From NCBI RefSeq assembly GCF_027409185.1, contig NC_084464.1:43375095-43439094 (forward strand): a stretch of 64,000 bases of DNA, read 5' to 3'. The number at the start of each line of letters is the position of its first letter. Position 1 is the stretch's first letter. Positions 1 through 11,978 of this stretch are shown piece after piece. The notes below the pieces were generated by a model that did not search any database, was not told the origin of the DNA, and was given only the letters and a program-made list of their open reading frames with translations. Source of the stretch: Cynocephalus volans (taxonomy: Eukaryota; Chordata; Mammalia; Dermoptera; Cynocephalidae). A program made the position numbers and the translations under genes.

Positions 1-1790
1 TGACAGTCTTTACTATGAAGGGATGTTGAATTTTGTCAAGTGCTATTTCTGCATCTATCAAGATAATTATATGACTTTTGTCCTTGATTTTGCTGATGTG
101 GTGCAACACATTCATTGATTTGTGTGTGTTGACCCATCCTTGCATCCCTGGGATGAATCCCAATTGATCATGGTGTATAATTTCTTTGATGCATTGCTGT
201 ATTCAAATTTACTGATATTTTGTTGAAGGTTTTTGCATCTGTGTTCATCAAGGATATTAACCTGTAGTTTTCTTTTTTCGTTGAATCTTTGTCTGGCTTT
301 GGTATTGAGTGATACTGGCATCATAGGATGAATTGGGGAGAATCACCTCTGTTTCAATTCTTTGGAATAGTTTGAAAAGAATTGATATTAATTCCTCTTT
401 AAATATTTGGTAGATTCAGCAATATAGGCATCTGGTCTTGGGCTTTTTGTTGTTGAAAGACTTCTGATTAGTGCTTCCTTGGTGGTTTGTATGTGTCCAG
501 AAATTTATCCATTTCCTCCAGGTTTTCAAATTTGTTGGTGTACAGTTGTTCATAATAATCTCTAATGATTTTTTGTATTTTTATGGTATTGGTTGTTTCC
601 TTTTTCACCTGTAATTTTTGTTACTTGGGTCTTCTCTCTTCCTTTCTAAGTTATTCTGGCTAATGGTTTTGTCTATTTTATTTATCTTCTCAAAATATCA
701 ACTTTTTGTTTTATTGATCTTTTGTATTGTTTTTTCACTTTCTATTTCATTTAGTTCTGCTCTGACATTAATTATTTCTTTCCATTTCCTACATTTGGGA
801 TTGGATTGTTCTTGTTTTTGTAATTTCTTGAGGTCTAGTGTTAGGTTGTTAATTTGAAAATTTTCTATTCTTTTGATATAAGCATTTAATGCAATAAACT
901 TCCTCTTATAACTGCTTTTGCAGCATCTCGTATATTTTGATATGATATTTCATTATTTTTCTTAGTTTTGAGGATTTTTTTGATTTCCTGTTTAATTTCT
1001 TCTTGTACCCATATGTCATTCAGGAGCATGTTGTTTAATTTCTATGTGTTTGTATAGTTTCCAGAGTTTAGCTTCTGTTGCTTTCTAGTTGTAATCCATT
1101 GTGGTCTGAAAAGATACTTGAAATGATTTCAGTTTTTCAAATATTTTGAGGCTTGATTTGTGACCTAGCATGTGCTCTATCCTGGAGAATATTCCATGAA
1201 CTGGTGAGAAGTATGTATATTCTGTAGTTGTTGGATGAAATGTTCTGTAGATATCTGCCAAGTACATTTGGTCTACAGGGTGATTTAAATCCTGTATTTC
1301 TCTATTGACTTATTGCATCAATGATCTGTCCAATGTTGAGAGTGGGGTGTTTAGACCTGTTAGTTTTATAGTATTGTGGCGTATCTCTTTCCTTAAATTT
1401 TATAATGTTTGCTATATACATCTGGGTATTCTAATGTTTGGTGCATATATATTTATGATTGTTATGTCTTCTAGCTGGATAGATCCCTTTATCATTATCT
1501 AATGGACTTCTTTCTCTCTTTTTTATACTTTGTGGTTTAAAGAGTATCTTATCTGATATTAGAATAGCTACTACTGCTCATTTTTGATTTGCATTTGCAT
1601 GGTATATCTTTTTCCATCCCTTCACTATATATATTTTTATATACCTTCACTGTGCATGCCTTTACAGGTGTGAGGTATATCTCTTCTAAACAGCGTAAGT
1701 CAAGTCTAGCTTTTTAATCCAATTAGCCAGTCTGTGTGTTTTGAGTGGGGAATTTAGTCTATTTACAATTAGGGTTGTTACTGAAAAGTA
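1..1790 (-). repeat. Old L1 fragment, ORF2 region
   Basis: Read on the minus strand this is LINE-1 ORF2 (reverse transcriptase region and upstream). It can be laid alongside the second L1 at 24.4-26.3 kb almost line for line: the stretch on the plus strand around 120-180 corresponds to that near 24570-24620, and 1730-1785 to 26215-26260. The frame is broken by many stops, so no enzyme is encoded. It runs off the left window edge. Known: L1 ORF2 encodes endonuclease and reverse transcriptase. Inferred: an ancient dead copy of an L1M-type subfamily. Confidence 0.85.
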
Positions 1791-1929
1791 CTGTGGAGAA
1801 ACAGGAAGGAAGAGGGTCGAGCACCTCTCAAAACAAGTCCTGTGACAAATCAACCAATTTACAACTATTAAGAAGCAGTGACAGCCAAGCTGGTCTGCTA
1901 AAACTCAGGGGAAGAGGAGGAGAGACAGA

Positions 1930-2800
1930 CGGATTTCAAGTTCTGCTCACTTTCTTTATTCTTTTCTTTTTGTTTCTCATACTCTATAATTTCAAGACTT
2001 ATCTTAAGTTCACTGATTCTTTCTTCCACGTGTTCAAGTCCACTGTGGAACACCTCCAGTGAATTTATTACATCAGTGCCTATACTTTTCCACTCCATAA
2101 TTTCTATCAAGTTATTATCCTTATTATATTTTCATATTTGTTGATATTATTCTTCTGGTTTCTATTAGTCATTTCATCCATTGTTTCCTTTACCTTTTTT
2201 GAGAATATGGAAGACTAGGAAGACTAATGCCTTTAGGTATCTGTGTAGTAAGTCCAATACTTGACTTCCTTAAGGAGAGTTTCTGTTAATTTAATTTTTT
2301 CTGCGTAGGGACCACTTTCTTGAATTTTTGTATATCTCATAATTTTTTTGTTGAAAACTGAACATTTCGAATATGAAAATGTGGTAAATCTGGAAATCAG
2401 ATTCCTCCCCATTCCCAGAGCAGAGTTTCTTGTTGTTGCTTGTTCTTGATCATAATTGTTTCTTTACCTAGTAATTTTTTAAAACTATTTTTGTAAAGAT
2501 TGTCCTTTTTATATGTGGTCACTAACGTCTATTTATTCCACTAGATTAGTGGTGAGATACTGATTTGACAGAAATTTCTTTAAACAGAGCCAAAAAAATA
2601 AATAATACTCTCCTTGAATGAGTTGTAGCAGTCCTTCAACACCTAAGCAGAGTGCTTACAACTCTACCTAGCCTTCATTTACTGCTTACATGAAACCTAA
2701 AGATTAGGCAGAGGTGAAAGCTTAGGATCACCTCAGTTTTGTTTTTTATTTTAAGCAGGCATCTAGACTTGTAGATTCTCAAGTATATGTGGAAAACTTT
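1930..2800 (-). repeat. L1M-type ORF1 and 5' region fragment
   Basis: The minus strand carries a degraded coiled-coil-like segment (around 1900-2110, rich in E, K, L and I) followed upstream by an AT-rich stretch resembling the 5' portion of old mammalian L1 (L1M/HAL1-like) elements. It is probably the upstream part of the same element as 1-1790. About 140 bp between them (1790-1930) does not look like L1 and may be a small insertion or diverged sequence. No open frame of note. Confidence 0.55.
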
Positions 2801-2889
2801 TGAACCCCATATCACCCCCATGAATTTATTTTTCCAGCCTCTGTTTTCCTAGGAATTTTAGTCCATCTACTGCTTGCCCCACCTATTAG

Positions 2890-4245
2890 CCCTTGACCTA
2901 GGCAGCTGTGGGGGGAGGGGGGCTGGTGGTCTGGGGCTCCGGGTGGGGGCTCTCTCCAGGATCTGGGCTTGCCCGCCCCTCCCCCACCAAGCCTCCCAGG
3001 TCTCCTTCTGTACAAAGCCCTGCTCCCTCCAGCCATCCCCGTCGACCCCCTTCTGCTCTGCCTTATAAACTACGTTCCCCCCCCCCCACTCCCGCCTTTG
3101 GATCCCCGGACTTACAAGCACAGGGTCGCCTTTTTCCGCACTGACCATGGGCGCCAGGGCTGTGTCAGGAAAAGAAACAGAAACGACCCAGCGCGGTCGC
3201 TTACATAAGCCGGGGCGGGGCTTCGCCCTGTGCCAGCGCGTTGTCACGTCCGGGCGGCCAGAGATTACTGGGCCGAGGGAAGATCACCGGTCACCCCAGC
3301 CTGCTCGGCAGAAAACGAAAATTGTTCATTGATACAGAAACGGAATGGCGGCGCTGACGGGCTTGGGGAGGGGGCGAGCGGCACTGAGGGCCCCGGTTGT
3401 CACAGCGCGGGGCGGTCACACCAGTTACAGCTGCCGCCTGTGCACACGCGGCCCCGGCCGTCCGCGGAAGCTCTAGGCCTCGGGGCTGCAGCGGGGTCCT
3501 GAACCTCACCGGCTTTAGGCCGCCTCCTGGTGGACGCGGAGGCGGGTGGGCAGGAAGGTTTCTCCCAGCCCCTCCCCACAGCCCCCTTGTCCCTGAAAAC
3601 ACTTCTACTGCCCGGCGCCACCCCAGGAAGGGACGTGCCCGCCGCGGGGCGGTCCTGCTTGACACGGGCTCGGCCGCCTGCACCAAAAGCCGCGAGGAAG
3701 AAGCCAGGAAAAACCCTCCGAGGGTCCTGCCGTCCTCAGTGAGGAACCGATGAAGAGCCGAGTGTGACTTCCATCAAAGGCTGGGGTGACTTTCACTGAA
3801 ACGACAGAAGCGCGGGGCTCGGAGCGCTTTCCCCTTGCAGAGCGCAGTGCCCCGCGCCGCCCGCGTCCCTCACCTGACTTAGGTTGACTCGGATCGTCTT
3901 ATATCGACGGACGCATCCACTGAAACGTGCAGCCGCGGGTGCTGGCCACAAGGCTCGGACTCTGCGGGGAAAAGATGGAAAGCAGAGGGCGGAGGAAGCG
4001 GGGACGAATGGGGGAAAGTGTTGAAGAAAGCAGGGCAGAGGGAGGAAGGAAAAGAAAAGGGCAGAAGAGAAAACGAGAAAACAAAAGAGAATGTCATGGA
4101 GCAAGGACAGAGGGCAAAGGGCAGAAGACGCGGGACTGAGCTCTGCCGTCCACGCGACCCCTTTACCACCCCAGAGCCGGATTCGGACCCTTAGAGACCC
4201 CACCGCCCTCACTGCGAGAAGCCTCCGACCGCCCTCCATTTGTTA
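2890..4245. promoter_or_regulatory. CpG island with ISRE-like motifs
   Basis: Base composition changes sharply from AT-rich L1 to GC-rich with frequent CpG between about 2890 and 4240. A GC box lies at 3211-3222. Two runs of the GAAANNGAAA type, the core of IRF/ISRE sites, lie at 3168-3185 and 3311-3323, and an ATG in a GCGGC context follows at 3345. This is the look of an interferon-responsive housekeeping-type promoter. Frames on both strands are open only because of GC content and I recognise no protein domain in them, so I do not call a gene. The transcript could run in either direction. In the MHC, TRIM genes and class I genes have such promoters, but nothing here lets me pick one. Confidence 0.6.
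3168..3185 (+). promoter_or_regulatory. IRF/ISRE-like site
   Basis: Three closely spaced GAAA cores separated by two bases (GAAAAGAAACAGAAAC pattern) match the binding preference of IRF proteins and ISGF3. It sits about 35 bp before the GC box and TATA-free start region of the CpG island. Function is inferred from motif only. Confidence 0.5.
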
Positions 4246-4249
4246 TATT

Positions 4250-5670
4250 TAAAACAAAAATTACATCAAGCATAAAACAAATGTAAGGCAGGTGCATGAG
4301 TTCTGCTTTTCCCCATGGTTACAATTCCAAAGGCTGTTTAAAATATCAGTATCTAAAATGTATCTGTTTGAAGCAGCAAGTCTTTTGCTACTACTAAGAG
4401 AAGTGTTCACAATATTTCCTTATGTACCTAGCGTGTTACACTATTTCTTCAGAAATATTAGTTCAATTCTAATGCTAATAAAAATAACAATGAGGTTTGG
4501 ATTTAGGATGATTGTCATCAAATACAATAAAGGACTGAGAATACTAAAAGATAATAATATACATGCTTTATTTCTTAACACATTAATTAATCAGACCTGG
4601 GAGCAGGTCTAATGACCACCACAGTGTAACAGCAGGGAGGAGCATAACTCATGTTTCCAGCTCCCTGCAATACTGCAATGAGATGTGCAAATACCTGTGG
4701 TTTTGGTGGCCAAAGTCGGAGATATGACAAATACTACCCTGGTTTTCTGCTTACGTTCATGAAAATGCTAACTTTCAGATAGAAAGCAAATGTACAATTT
4801 TATTATTTCTAACTTTTATTTTTATTCTTGCCTAGTGTTGTCTTTTGTTAACTTTTCATCACAGCTGCTTGGTGTCTCTGTCTCTGGATACGTAAATACG
4901 TCCCAGGGCTGTGACGGAATTGCCCAGCCTTTTGAGAGTAAGTTGCAGACCTCATCACTCTACCTGCACATGTGTGGGGGAGTCTCTCTTAAGAACAACA
5001 TCAAGGGTTTTGTTTTGGTTTGGTTTTGCATAAACAAAGTACGAATTTCAAAGAGGGATGATATTTTTAAAACCGCCTTTACTGAGGCATGATTTACATA
5101 CAATAAGATGCATCTTTTGAAGCGTCCAGCTCCTTGAACTTTGGGAATCCTACACACCCACGTCACCACTACCACAGTGAAGATGTAGAGCATTTCCATC
5201 GTCCCCCAAGTAAAAGCTACATGATAAAGTCCTATGCAGCCATTACAAGGAGGAAGGTCTATTTTTTAATTCATTGCTATGAAAAGATGTGCTCAACATA
5301 CTTTTAGGCTTTTTAAAAAGGTTAAGACAGTACTGAATTGTAATGCCTCTAATACCACTTAAATGGTGTATATTTTGAATAGGGGAAAACCTGGAAGACT
5401 TCACACCAAAGTTTTGATAGTGGTATCTCCAGGGACTGGGCAACTTAGTGATTTTCACTTTCTCTGAAATGCTGGAATTTTCTCTTTTAGTATAAACTTG
5501 AATTTGTATGGAGGATCAGGGTAAAATGCTTCAGTTTAAAAGCGTAATATAATGAAGCCCAAACTCAGTAAGATACCTATTTTTAAAACCAAAATATGGA
5601 TGAAAATCCAACACCAGAAACTGTCTTTTTAAGATAAGCCTCTAAATTTTTATAGGACTCAATCTTTGTA
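4250..5670. other. Gene-free AT-rich stretch
   Basis: No coding region, RNA gene or intact element recognised. About 5060-5215 resembles an old L1M-type 3' region (a line about a gradually changing AT-rich sequence with the typical plus-strand CACCCACGTCACCACTACC segment), but the match is weak. Confidence 0.4.
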
Positions 5671-5689
5671 TTGTTTTGTTTTGGGGTGG

Positions 5690-5782
5690 CGTTGGGGGAC
5701 TGGCCCTTGAGGGGATCTGAACCCTTGATCGTGGTGTTATCAGCAACGAGCTCTAACCATGAGCTAAACCGCCAGCCCTGAA
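5690..5782 (-). repeat. tRNA-derived SINE (CYN-like), minus strand
   Basis: Reverse complement of a tRNA-Ile-like unit: the B-box region (GATCTGAACCCTTGA on the plus strand) and A-box region (GAGCTCTAACCATGAGCTAA) are in the right order and spacing. It lacks the cloverleaf precision of a real tRNA and belongs to the repeat family found at least ten times in this window. Confidence 0.8.
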
Positions 5783-5799
5783 TCCTTCTTAAAGCGCTT

Positions 5800-6320
5800 T
5801 TGAACCGGATACTTTTACTGGAGCGGACAGACATGTAGTAAATATTTACAAAACGCGCGGAATATAATAGAAAGAAACGCAAAATCGAGCGCGGTCACAC
5901 AGGACCTTGTCACATTTACAATCAAACCAAGTTTGAAACCCACGTTGCCATATCGTCCTCGGGACGTAGACAACGCCGAGCACATCTTGTTCCTTGAGCA
6001 TCATTTGCCCTTGCGAACAGTCAAAGGCTTTCGGAGAAAACTTGAAGAACGAGACCGGCTTTCTAATCTGAAGACGTTTCGAGAAGTTTTGGACGGTGGC
6101 AGTGTCTCCGTTAAGAGAATCCAGCCCACACGGGCGATGCTCTCTGGCTCCACCCAGTGGCAATGGCCGGAAGGACGGGACTCAGCGAAATTTCACAGAC
6201 GCGTCTGAGGCCAAAAGAGCGCGTGGCACGTGCTTTGCAGTAGTGGGGGCTGGTGTAGGGGCGAGAGGCAAGGACACTCGGGTGATAGCTGGTAGAGGAA
6301 GGAGGCGTGCGAGGGAGGAC
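5800..6320. promoter_or_regulatory. CpG-enriched patch, possible old promoter
   Basis: CpG dinucleotides are several times more frequent here than in the flanking repeats (for example 5850-5900, 5955-5990, 6060-6090 and 6175-6230). Composition is otherwise balanced rather than GC-saturated, unlike the island at 2.9-4.2 kb. No TATA box, splice pattern or protein motif allows a gene to be named. It could be a decaying CpG island or the first exon of a transcript reaching outside the window. Confidence 0.35.
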
Positions 6321-6538
6321 CCCAAACCTCCAGACCTCTCCTTCCTGCCCTCCCTGTGGGCGTGGAGAGGACTATCTTGGTCCCTGGAGGGGTGGCCTGT
6401 GGTGTGAAAAAACCGGGGTCACCACAAAGTGGCCTTATGGACCCCTCGCAGAGTTTTTGGCTTCCTTCTCCCATCTGCTGATGAGTTCAAACTGGGAGGA
6501 GATTGTAAAGTTGTCATTTGAAAAGCGGGCTCCTATCT

Positions 6539-6643
6539 GAGGCCATATCACGCTGAATATTCCTGATGTCACAAGCTAACCAGGGTTGGGCGTGGTTAGT
6601 ACCTGAATGGGAGACGGCCTGAGAATACCCGTGCTGTGGGCTT
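6539..6643 (+). pseudogene. 5S rRNA pseudogene
   Basis: The stretch follows mammalian 5S rRNA from its 5' GGCCATA region through the internal control region (AAGCTAA-CAGGGT), the GGTTAGTAC and GGGAGAC segments, to the 3' GTGCTGTGGGCTTT end. About a dozen bases in the 5' half are missing or changed (the normal CCCGATCTCGTCTGATC segment is shortened) and point changes are scattered through the rest. It is therefore a dispersed 5S pseudogene, not a working rRNA gene. A T-run that would act as a Pol III terminator does not follow directly. Confidence 0.85.
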
Positions 6644-6654
6644 TAAAAAGGAGA

Positions 6655-6775
6655 GGGCCTGGCCAGTTGCTCACTTGGTTAGAGAGTGGCGCCCTAACAC
6701 CAAGCGGCCCAGGTTTGATTGCTGTATATGCCAGCCAAAGACAAAAAACAAAAAATAACAAAAAAGGAAGAAGAA
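6655..6775 (+). repeat. tRNA-Ile-derived SINE monomer
   Basis: A tRNA-like head (CTGGCCAGTTGCTCACTTGG, B box GGTTTGATTGC) is followed by an A-rich tail of about 40 bases. It directly follows the 5S pseudogene by about a dozen bases. Single-unit form of the SINE family used here as a lineage marker. Confidence 0.8.
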
Positions 6776-6859
6776 AAGAAAAGTAGGCTTCTATCTCCCA
6801 CTCTGAAGGAGTTACAAAAAGTCAAATTCTGCATTGGATTTTCTGGCACGAGAAGGACC

Positions 6860-7795
6860 TGCCACTCTCCCATTCCTCACCTGCTTCAGGACTCCAGACC
6901 ATGAGGCTCTGGGCTCCAGACCTGCAGCTGTCAGGCCAGGCCCCTCTGATCTGGACTCCCCTCACCTCCTACCCAGCCCACTGCACTTTGTCTCTGCTTC
7001 CTCATTCTATTCTCCTCTATAGACCCGGTCCCTGAATATCTCTCACCTTCTTCAAAGACCTTCTTCTCAGGCCGGCCCGTGGCTCACCCGGGAGCATGCA
7101 GCACTGGCAGCGCCGAGGCCACAGGTTCAGATCCTATCTAGGGATGGCCAGTGCGCTCACTGGCTGAGCGTTGTGCAGACACCACCGTGCCGGGGGTTGC
7201 AATCCCCTTACCGGTCAGGAAAAAAAAAAAAGGAACTTCTTCTCCAAACTCCAGGGAAAAACTGAAGGACACCTGTGACCCTCACGCTAGACATCAGATC
7301 CCTTCCCCAGCCCATGCTCAGTGCACGTCTGTGCTTGTGTATAAATGGACCATTGAAATCCTTAAGTTGACATCTAAGAAACCTCCCTACCTTGGTGTGG
7401 CAGGCAAGAGTTGGTGTTATGTGCACATGTGCCTTTATGTGAGGACATGGGACGACGACAATCAGCAGATCAGTAGAGTGCCAAGACTGCTCCCCCAAAG
7501 CTCAAAGGACTCTACATTAATGAGGGAAGATCGGGGAAGCCCCAAAGTCCAAGTCAACTGCTCGCTCCTGCACAAAGAGATACAGAAAGATGTGCAGGTG
7601 CAGGACTGTGCATCCCTCTCTAGACAGGCAAGTCAAGCCACTGTGGATGTCACATTCCATCAAAGAGATACCATTATAACATCATCATGTCATTCTCTTA
7701 AGCACATACAGTGGCTCAAATAGAACCAACATTGAGGGGAAAAAAGAAAAAAATCCCCAGCTCAGATGAGATCACTGAAGTTGACTATAATGCTA
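6860..7795. repeat. Copy A of a ~1-kb duplicated unit
   Basis: Non-coding sequence with a diverged counterpart at 11979-12985. The two share order and spacing over several blocks: 6865-7045 with 11985-12160, 7380-7480 with 12570-12660, and 7590-7720 with 12780-12900. Copy A carries a SINE (7070-7233) that copy B lacks. A frame of 190 codons within it is not conserved in copy B and shows no domain, so I do not call a gene. The pair most likely results from an ancient tandem duplication of roughly 5 kb, as is usual in MHC class I blocks. Confidence 0.6.
7070..7233 (+). repeat. Dimeric tRNA-derived SINE
   Basis: Two tRNA-like units in tandem (GGCCGGCCCGTGGCTCAC start; second unit after ATCTAGGGATGG) ending in an A run. 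Short flanking repeats around CTTCTTCTC (before 7070 and after 7233) look like a target-site duplication. It lies inside duplicated unit A and so inserted after the duplication. Confidence 0.85.
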
Positions 7796-9870
7796 AGAAC
7801 AACTTTATGCCAATAAATGAGACAACGTAGATAAGATGGACAAATCCATAAAAAGAATAAATAGAAAATATGAATAGAGGTACACATTAAGTCAATAGTT
7901 TCAAAATATTCCCACAAAGAAATGCCCATGCTCAGATATCTTCACTGGTGAATTGTGACATATTTGGATAAGGCGATCCTTCAAAAGCTCTTTCAGACAA
8001 TAGCAAAGGAGGGAAGACTTTCCTGCTCATTTTATGGGGCTGGCATTTCCCTTATATCAAAGTCAGGGCTGGAAGTTAGCTAAGTTGGTTAGAGCTCAGT
8101 GTTATAATGCCAAGGTCAAGGGTTCAGATCCCCAGAATGGGCAGCCAGAAAAGAGTCAGACAAAGACATCACACGAAAAGAATGCTACAGAACAATATCA
8201 CCAGTGAACATATATGCAAAATTCTTAATGAGACACTGGCAAACTGAATAGAACACCACATAAAAAGGATTATATTTCGTTGGAATTTATCCCAGGAATA
8301 CAAGGTTAGTTTAACATTTGGAAAGCAATTATGTAATACAAGGTATTAACAGGATAAAAGACAAAAGCCACATGATTATCTCAAAAGATGCACAAAAACA
8401 ATTGACAAAAATCTTAACATCATTCACGTTAACAACTCTCAACAAAATAGGAATGGGCTGAAACTTCTCCAACTGATAAACTTCATCTACGAAAATCGTA
8501 CAGATCAAACTTTCTTTAATGACAAAAGACTGAATGCTTTCCTCCTAAGATTGGGATCGAAGCAAGGAGTCCACTCTTGCCACTTCTACTTAACATTGCA
8601 CTGAAGATTCCAGCCAGTGTAATAAGGCAAAAAAAAAAAAAAAATACAGAAAGAGAGATAAGAAATTAAAGGCATCCAGATCAAAAAAGAAGACAGAACT
8701 TTAGTCACACATGACATGACCCTGTATGTAGAATTCACACACAGAACAACAAGAAAAGGCCTCCAAGGACTAAGAAAAGAGTTCAGAAAACTCAAAGAAT
8801 ATAAAGGCAATATAAACAAGCAATTATATTTCTGGGTACCACCAATGAAAACCTAAAATTTCTGTTCACAATAGCTTTTTAAAAAAGCAAACTAGGAATA
8901 AATTTAGGAAGAGTGCAGTATTTGTACATGGAAAAGTACAAAACATAACTGAGAGAAATTGAAAAACATCTAAATAAATTGAGAGATGGAGTTGGAACGT
9001 TCAATATTGCTAAGATGTCAGTTCTTTCCAAATTGGTCTATAGATTCAACACAATTCCTATGCAACTCACAATAGGCAGTTTTATAGGAAGTGACAAAAT
9101 AATTCTAAAATGTATATGAAAATGCAAGAAATGCAAAAGAGCCAACAAAAACTTGAAAAGCAAAACAAAATTGGAATGTAGTGTAAAGCTACAATACTGC
9201 GACAGGGCAGCATTGATACAAGGATGGGCATGGACAGCAATGGCACAGAGTTGATAATCTAGACAGACATCTTTACATTTTTGGCCAATTGATTTTTAAC
9301 CAAGTAGCCTAGGTACTTCAACAGGAAAGATAGAGTGTTTTCAACAAATGGTTTGGAGACAACTGGATATCTATATTTTAAAGAAAGATTAATTTAGACA
9401 TAATATATGCACTATATAGACATATCAATTCAAATGGATTATAGACATAAAAGCTAAGATATATGTAGTAGCTAAAACTATAAAATTTCTAAAAGAATAT
9501 ATAGAAAAACATTTTTGTGACTTTGGATTAGGCAACCAAAAGCATGATCCACAAATAAAAAAAGATAAATTGAACTTAATTAAAATTAAAAACTTTAATA
9601 CTTTGAAAGACACCACTAAGAAAATGAAAAGACAAGCCATAGACTGGGAGGAAATATTTGCAAGTCATATGTGTGATAAAGAACTTGTACACCAAATATA
9701 CGAGTATGACAACTTATTATAATTCAATAAGAAGACAAACAACTAGAAAATAGGCAAAGCACACAAATATGCCCAATCGGGTTTTTTGTAACAAAAGTGT
9801 AAAAGAAACTTAATGGAAGAAGGGTAGATTGCCTTCTCAACAAAAGGTGCTGAAGAAACTGGACAACAAC
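7796..9870 (+). repeat. L1 ORF2 fragment
   Basis: Plus-strand L1 sequence running from the reverse-transcriptase region toward the 3' end of ORF2. The protein-level signal is spread over all frames with many stops. A SINE interrupts it at about 8063-8152. It ends near an A run at 9876-9900. Dead element. Confidence 0.8.
8063..8152 (+). repeat. tRNA-Ile-like SINE monomer within L1
   Basis: GGGCTGGAAGTTAGCTAAGT start, anticodon-arm region and B box (GGTTCAGATCCCC) are all visible. The flanking L1 continues on both sides, and AAGTCAG / GAGTCAG bracket the insert, suggesting a target-site duplication. The tail is very short. Confidence 0.75.
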
Positions 9871-9872
9871 AA

Positions 9873-9874
<2 letters not shown>

Positions 9875-9904
<30 letters not shown>

Positions 9905-10740
9905 CTCAACCTTAACCTCACATCTTATACAAAAATAACTCAAAATGGATCATAGGCTTAAACGAAAAACATACATCTAAAACTACAAAACTTTTAGGGA
10001 AAAAAATGAAAAAAATCATAGGAAGCTGCGACTGGGCAAAGAGTTCTTAGACATAACACCATGATCCATATTTGATCATATATAAAATATAAATATATGA
10101 TCCCTAAGAGAGTTGATAAATTAGACCTTCTCAAAACTGAAAACTTTTGCTCAATGAATGACATGAAGAGCATGAAAAGACAGGCTATAGAATGGGAGAA
10201 TATATTTGCAAACAACATATCCAATAAAGACATGTATTTAGAATATATGAAGAACTCTTAAAACTCAACAGTAAAAATGAAATCCGATCCCAAAATAGGC
10301 AATGAAATGAACAGACATTTCACTGACGAGGGTGAACACAGGACTAAAACACAAATGAAAGATGTTCGACATCATTAGCCATTAGTGAAATACAAATTAA
10401 AACTACAACGAGACTCACTACACACATCTCAGAATGGCTAAAATAAAAAATAAAGGTATCATCAGATGCTGGCAAGGATGCAAAGAAACTGGATCACTCA
10501 TGTAGTGCTGGTAGGAGTGTAAAATGCCACAGCTACTCTGGAAATCAGGATGGCAGTTTTCTACAAAATTAACATGCTGTCCGGAATGACCAGCAATTGC
10601 CCTTCTGGGCATTTATCTCAAAGAAATGAAAACCTGTGGTCACAGAAAACCCTGCATATGAATAATCATAGAAGGTTTATTGATAATAGCCCAAACCTGG
10701 AAATAATCCAATGTCTTTCAATGTGTGAATGAGAAGGGAA
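9875..10740 (+). repeat. Second L1 3' fragment
   Basis: After the poly-A run the L1 ORF2 3' region begins again, repeating positions already covered at 9400-9660 (for example the GAATGGGAG-AATATTTGCAAA region at 10190 and GGGAGGAAATATTTGC at 9645). Two separate L1 copies therefore abut here. The C-terminal ORF2/3'UTR part is visible at 10380-10600. Confidence 0.75.
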
Positions 10741-10744
10741 GCTA

Positions 10745-11975
10745 GTTGAGCTCACACCTCAATCACCAGTGTGACCTACATACTTCCCATTTTCTCACAA
10801 AGAACACTAAAAAGACATGTACTCAAGGATCAAAATTTAATGAAAGTAATAATTTCTCCTGCTTCATCAAAGACATTCTTAAGCGAGATTGCAATTTGGT
10901 GCTATTGCCTTGATTTCTGCTAAGGTGCTGGGTGCTTTCCCCACCTTGGCATTTGCACCATCAATGGAAAAGTCAATGCACTGAAACAGGCAGGTGGCAT
11001 CCTGGCATTTCTGTGAAAATAGATTTCTCTCCTGGACCCTCTGAAGGCAACTCAGTATTCCCAGGAATTTACAGGCCACACTTTGAGAACTGCAAATACA
11101 AAGTCTCTTTACAATGGGACACAATTTGGGGGATCTTCGGATTCAATGCTCGCTCTCTCTTATTTTTCCAATTTATAATTATATAAATCTTCAAATGTGC
11201 AAAAAAGCTGAAAGGATAGTACAATGAAATTCAACAGTTATCATTGTGCCATATTTGCTTCTCTCTTTATAGATATAGGTAGGCATGTTCGTATAGTGTG
11301 TGTGTGTGGAGAGGTTCATAAAATGAAGAGAGATGAATACTTCTGACTGAGGCATTCTAAAGCAACTGGTGAGACTCGTGTTACTTCACCACTAAACATT
11401 TCATTGTGCATCTCTTCTGAGAATAAGAACCTACATCAACACACTTAAGAAAATAAGCAACAATTCCATATGATTATCTAAAGTCCTTTTGTATTAATAT
11501 ATTTACACTTTTTTCAATAAGATTTTTTGTAGATATTTTTTACAACTTGCTTTCATAAAATATCCACTCATTGTTTTGGTTATGTCTCCTTAGTTACCTA
11601 GTCTACAGCAATCCACCAACCTTTTCCTTTTACAATGGCATTACTTGTTGCAGACAGGAGGTCAAATATCTTTAGAATGTTCTTCACATTGAATTTGTCA
11701 TATTCTTTCCCCTGATGTCTTTTATTTGCTCCTCCATCCCCCATATTTCCTAAAGGCCTAATTAGATTCAGATTAAGCACCGGCACAATGTTCACAGGAG
11801 GAGCCATGACCACATATTCCTCATGTCGAGACGCACGCAAGGTGTGGGTTTACCAGGGCTCTTTCTCACACTACAATGACCAATTTCATCCTGATTTCCC
11901 AGGAATGCAGATGCCTAGGCTGGGGATGTACTGCAGAACTGGTGTGATTTCCTAGCAATAAATAAAAGGTCTTCC
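10745..11975. other. Gene-free stretch with old L1 3' remnants
   Basis: About 11160-11780 looks like the 3' untranslated region of an old L1M element, with a short TG repeat at 11299-11310. No gene seen. Confidence 0.4.
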
Positions 11976-11978
11976 TAC

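Noticed and set aside
3291-4239. Open frames in the first CpG island
   Set aside because: Composition effect, same reasoning. None shows a recognisable protein.
7151-7723. 190-codon frame
   Set aside because: Starts inside a SINE and is not maintained in the duplicated copy at 12.4-12.9 kb.
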